Source: a virus
Strand: one strand, 5' to 3'
Length of the DNA: 31,843 nt
Virus record (IMG/VR): IMGVR_UViG_3300009008_000156
Span: 1 to 31,843 of that record
In this document: in pieces, positions 31,343 to 31,843 of the stretch
Layout: each line of letters begins with the position of its first letter
How positions within the stretch are numbered: position 1 is the first letter of the stretch
The notes under the pieces: model-generated
What the model saw: only the letters and a program-made list of their open reading frames with translations
Database searches by the model: none
Told to the model about the DNA's origin: nothing
Made by a program: the position numbers and the translations under genes

Positions 31343-31370
31343 ATTATACACATAACATATGTCATGTCAA
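31343..31370 (-). promoter_or_regulatory. Leftward sigma-70 promoter
   Basis: On the minus strand TTGACA (31365-31370) lies 16 bp before TATAAT (31343-31348), both perfect consensus boxes. The -10 is part of the recurring GTGTATAAT. It drives the four-gene leftward operon. Confidence 0.8.
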
Positions 31371-31398
31371 ATATATTTACTCGATTTATCTTGACATG
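31363..31398. promoter_or_regulatory. Perfect dyad joining two -35 boxes
   Basis: CATGTCAA (31363-31370) and TTGACATG (31391-31398) are exact inverted copies 20 bp apart and contain the two -35 boxes. One dimeric regulator could bind here and control both directions together. Confidence 0.5.
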
Positions 31399-31418
31399 GT
31401 GTTTTTTATCAGTACAAT
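31391..31418 (+). promoter_or_regulatory. Rightward sigma-70 promoter
   Basis: TTGACA (31391-31396) and TACAAT (31413-31418) are separated by 16 bp, the same spacing as in the leftward promoter. It points to the gene starting at 31473, giving a leader of about 50 nt. Confidence 0.75.
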
Positions 31419-31472
31419 GAACCGTATCTGAACAATAATGTTTAGATAATTTAACAATATAAGGAGTTCAAA

Positions 31473-31843
31473 ATGAACAAAAATAAAGAAGAAGTAAGAA
31501 GTGATTTTAACCAAGTAGTAATGCGCTTTGGGGATTTTTACCAAGAAGCAATTGAGTTTGATGTTAGTTTGTATTGCGGATATGACGACATCGATAATGT
31601 ATTAGGACTTAAAGAAGTGTTGGAAAATCCAAAAGATACTATTTACAATGAAGCGTGGTTAAACGCACTACCTACGAAAGTATTTGATAAAATCGTCGAA
31701 GTGTGTATCACGACATCAGTTAATGCTATCGCTGATGGGTATTTGGATAATGATACTTTTGTGGAACATATTACTGAACTCAATTATTATCGTGACAATG
31801 CCGATTCGATTAAAAATGAATTTTACGAGGATTTTGCAACTTT
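31473..31843 (+). CDS. Unknown acidic protein, cut by the window end
   Basis: ATG at 31473 with an AAGGAG ribosome site opens a frame of 123 complete codons that runs off the window without a stop. The visible part is acidic and helical (M-R-F-G-D-F-Y-Q-E-A-I-E-F-D, then G-L-K-E-V-L-E-N-P-K-D), with no recognised family. The strong promoter and ribosome site suggest high early expression. It is the first gene of the next rightward transcript. Confidence 0.7.
   Translation, partial: MNKNKEEVRSDFNQVVMRFGDFYQEAIEFDVSLYCGYDDIDNVLGLKEVLENPKDTIYNEAWLNALPTKVFDKIVEVCITTSVNAIADGYLDNDTFVEHITELNYYRDNADSIKNEFYEDFAT

Noticed and set aside
1-31843. tRNA or rRNA genes
   Set aside because: I saw no cloverleaf with a GTTCRA-type T-arm and CCA-side pairing, and no rRNA-like stretch; a covariance-model scan would be needed to exclude them fully.
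1-31843. Evidence that this is an integrated prophage
   Set aside because: No integrase, attachment-site duplication or host gene is visible; the divergent promoters alone do not show lysogeny.

Overview
The window is a stretch of a tailed double-stranded DNA phage (Caudoviricetes). It holds a nearly complete virion-structure block flanked by small early-type genes. A tape measure gene preceded by a classic tail-chaperone frameshift, a lambda J-like tail-tip gene and a small major tail protein point to a long, non-contractile (siphovirus) tail. The DNA is AT-rich, most starts have GGAG/AAGG ribosome sites, and two promoters have TTGACA and TATAAT/TACAAT boxes, so the host is a bacterium with a normal sigma-70 system. 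A marine gammaproteobacterium is my guess, not something shown. No integrase, lysozyme, helicase, tRNA or CRISPR is visible.

Layout. 1-755: two leftward small genes. 776-5746: rightward early-type genes, including a 489-residue protein with family-A-polymerase-like motifs, several unknowns, a zinc microprotein, an Asp/Asn hydroxylase-like 2OG-Fe(II) enzyme and a zinc-finger protein, many joined by ATGA or TAATG overlaps. 5747-6412: a regulatory region with a leftward membrane protein, a 9-bp iterated repeat and inverted repeats. 6413-13298: mostly tail-fibre and decoration-type genes, including a C-type-lectin-like (DUF1566) protein and a 648-residue protein built from about 28 twenty-residue repeats. 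13298-15027: terminase small and large subunits. 15037-18050: portal, scaffold, major capsid. 18057-20438: head-tail joining proteins, major tail protein and the gpG/gpGT chaperones. 20431-26729: tape measure, distal tail and hub proteins, an inserted HNH endonuclease and the J-like tip. 26731-29891: distal fibres, including one with a YadA-like stalk and an S74 self-cleaving chaperone. 29894-31234: a leftward four-gene operon of unknowns. 31235-31472: back-to-back promoters around a perfect dyad. 31473 to the end: a rightward gene cut by the window edge.

Working together: terminase packages DNA through the portal into the scaffold-built capsid. The joining proteins and major tail protein make the tube, whose length is set by the tape measure and its chaperones, and the hub, J protein and several fibres form the adsorption tip. 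The early genes are short and mostly unrecognised. A recurring GTGTATAAT box and a duplicated AGAAGGT leader suggest they share control.

Most unusual points: I found no GATC tetranucleotide anywhere in the window, although about 100 would be expected. A copy of the 20-residue repeat of the 648-residue protein sits at the C-terminus of the terminase small subunit. The HNH gene is bounded by a CATGATT repeat at both ends.
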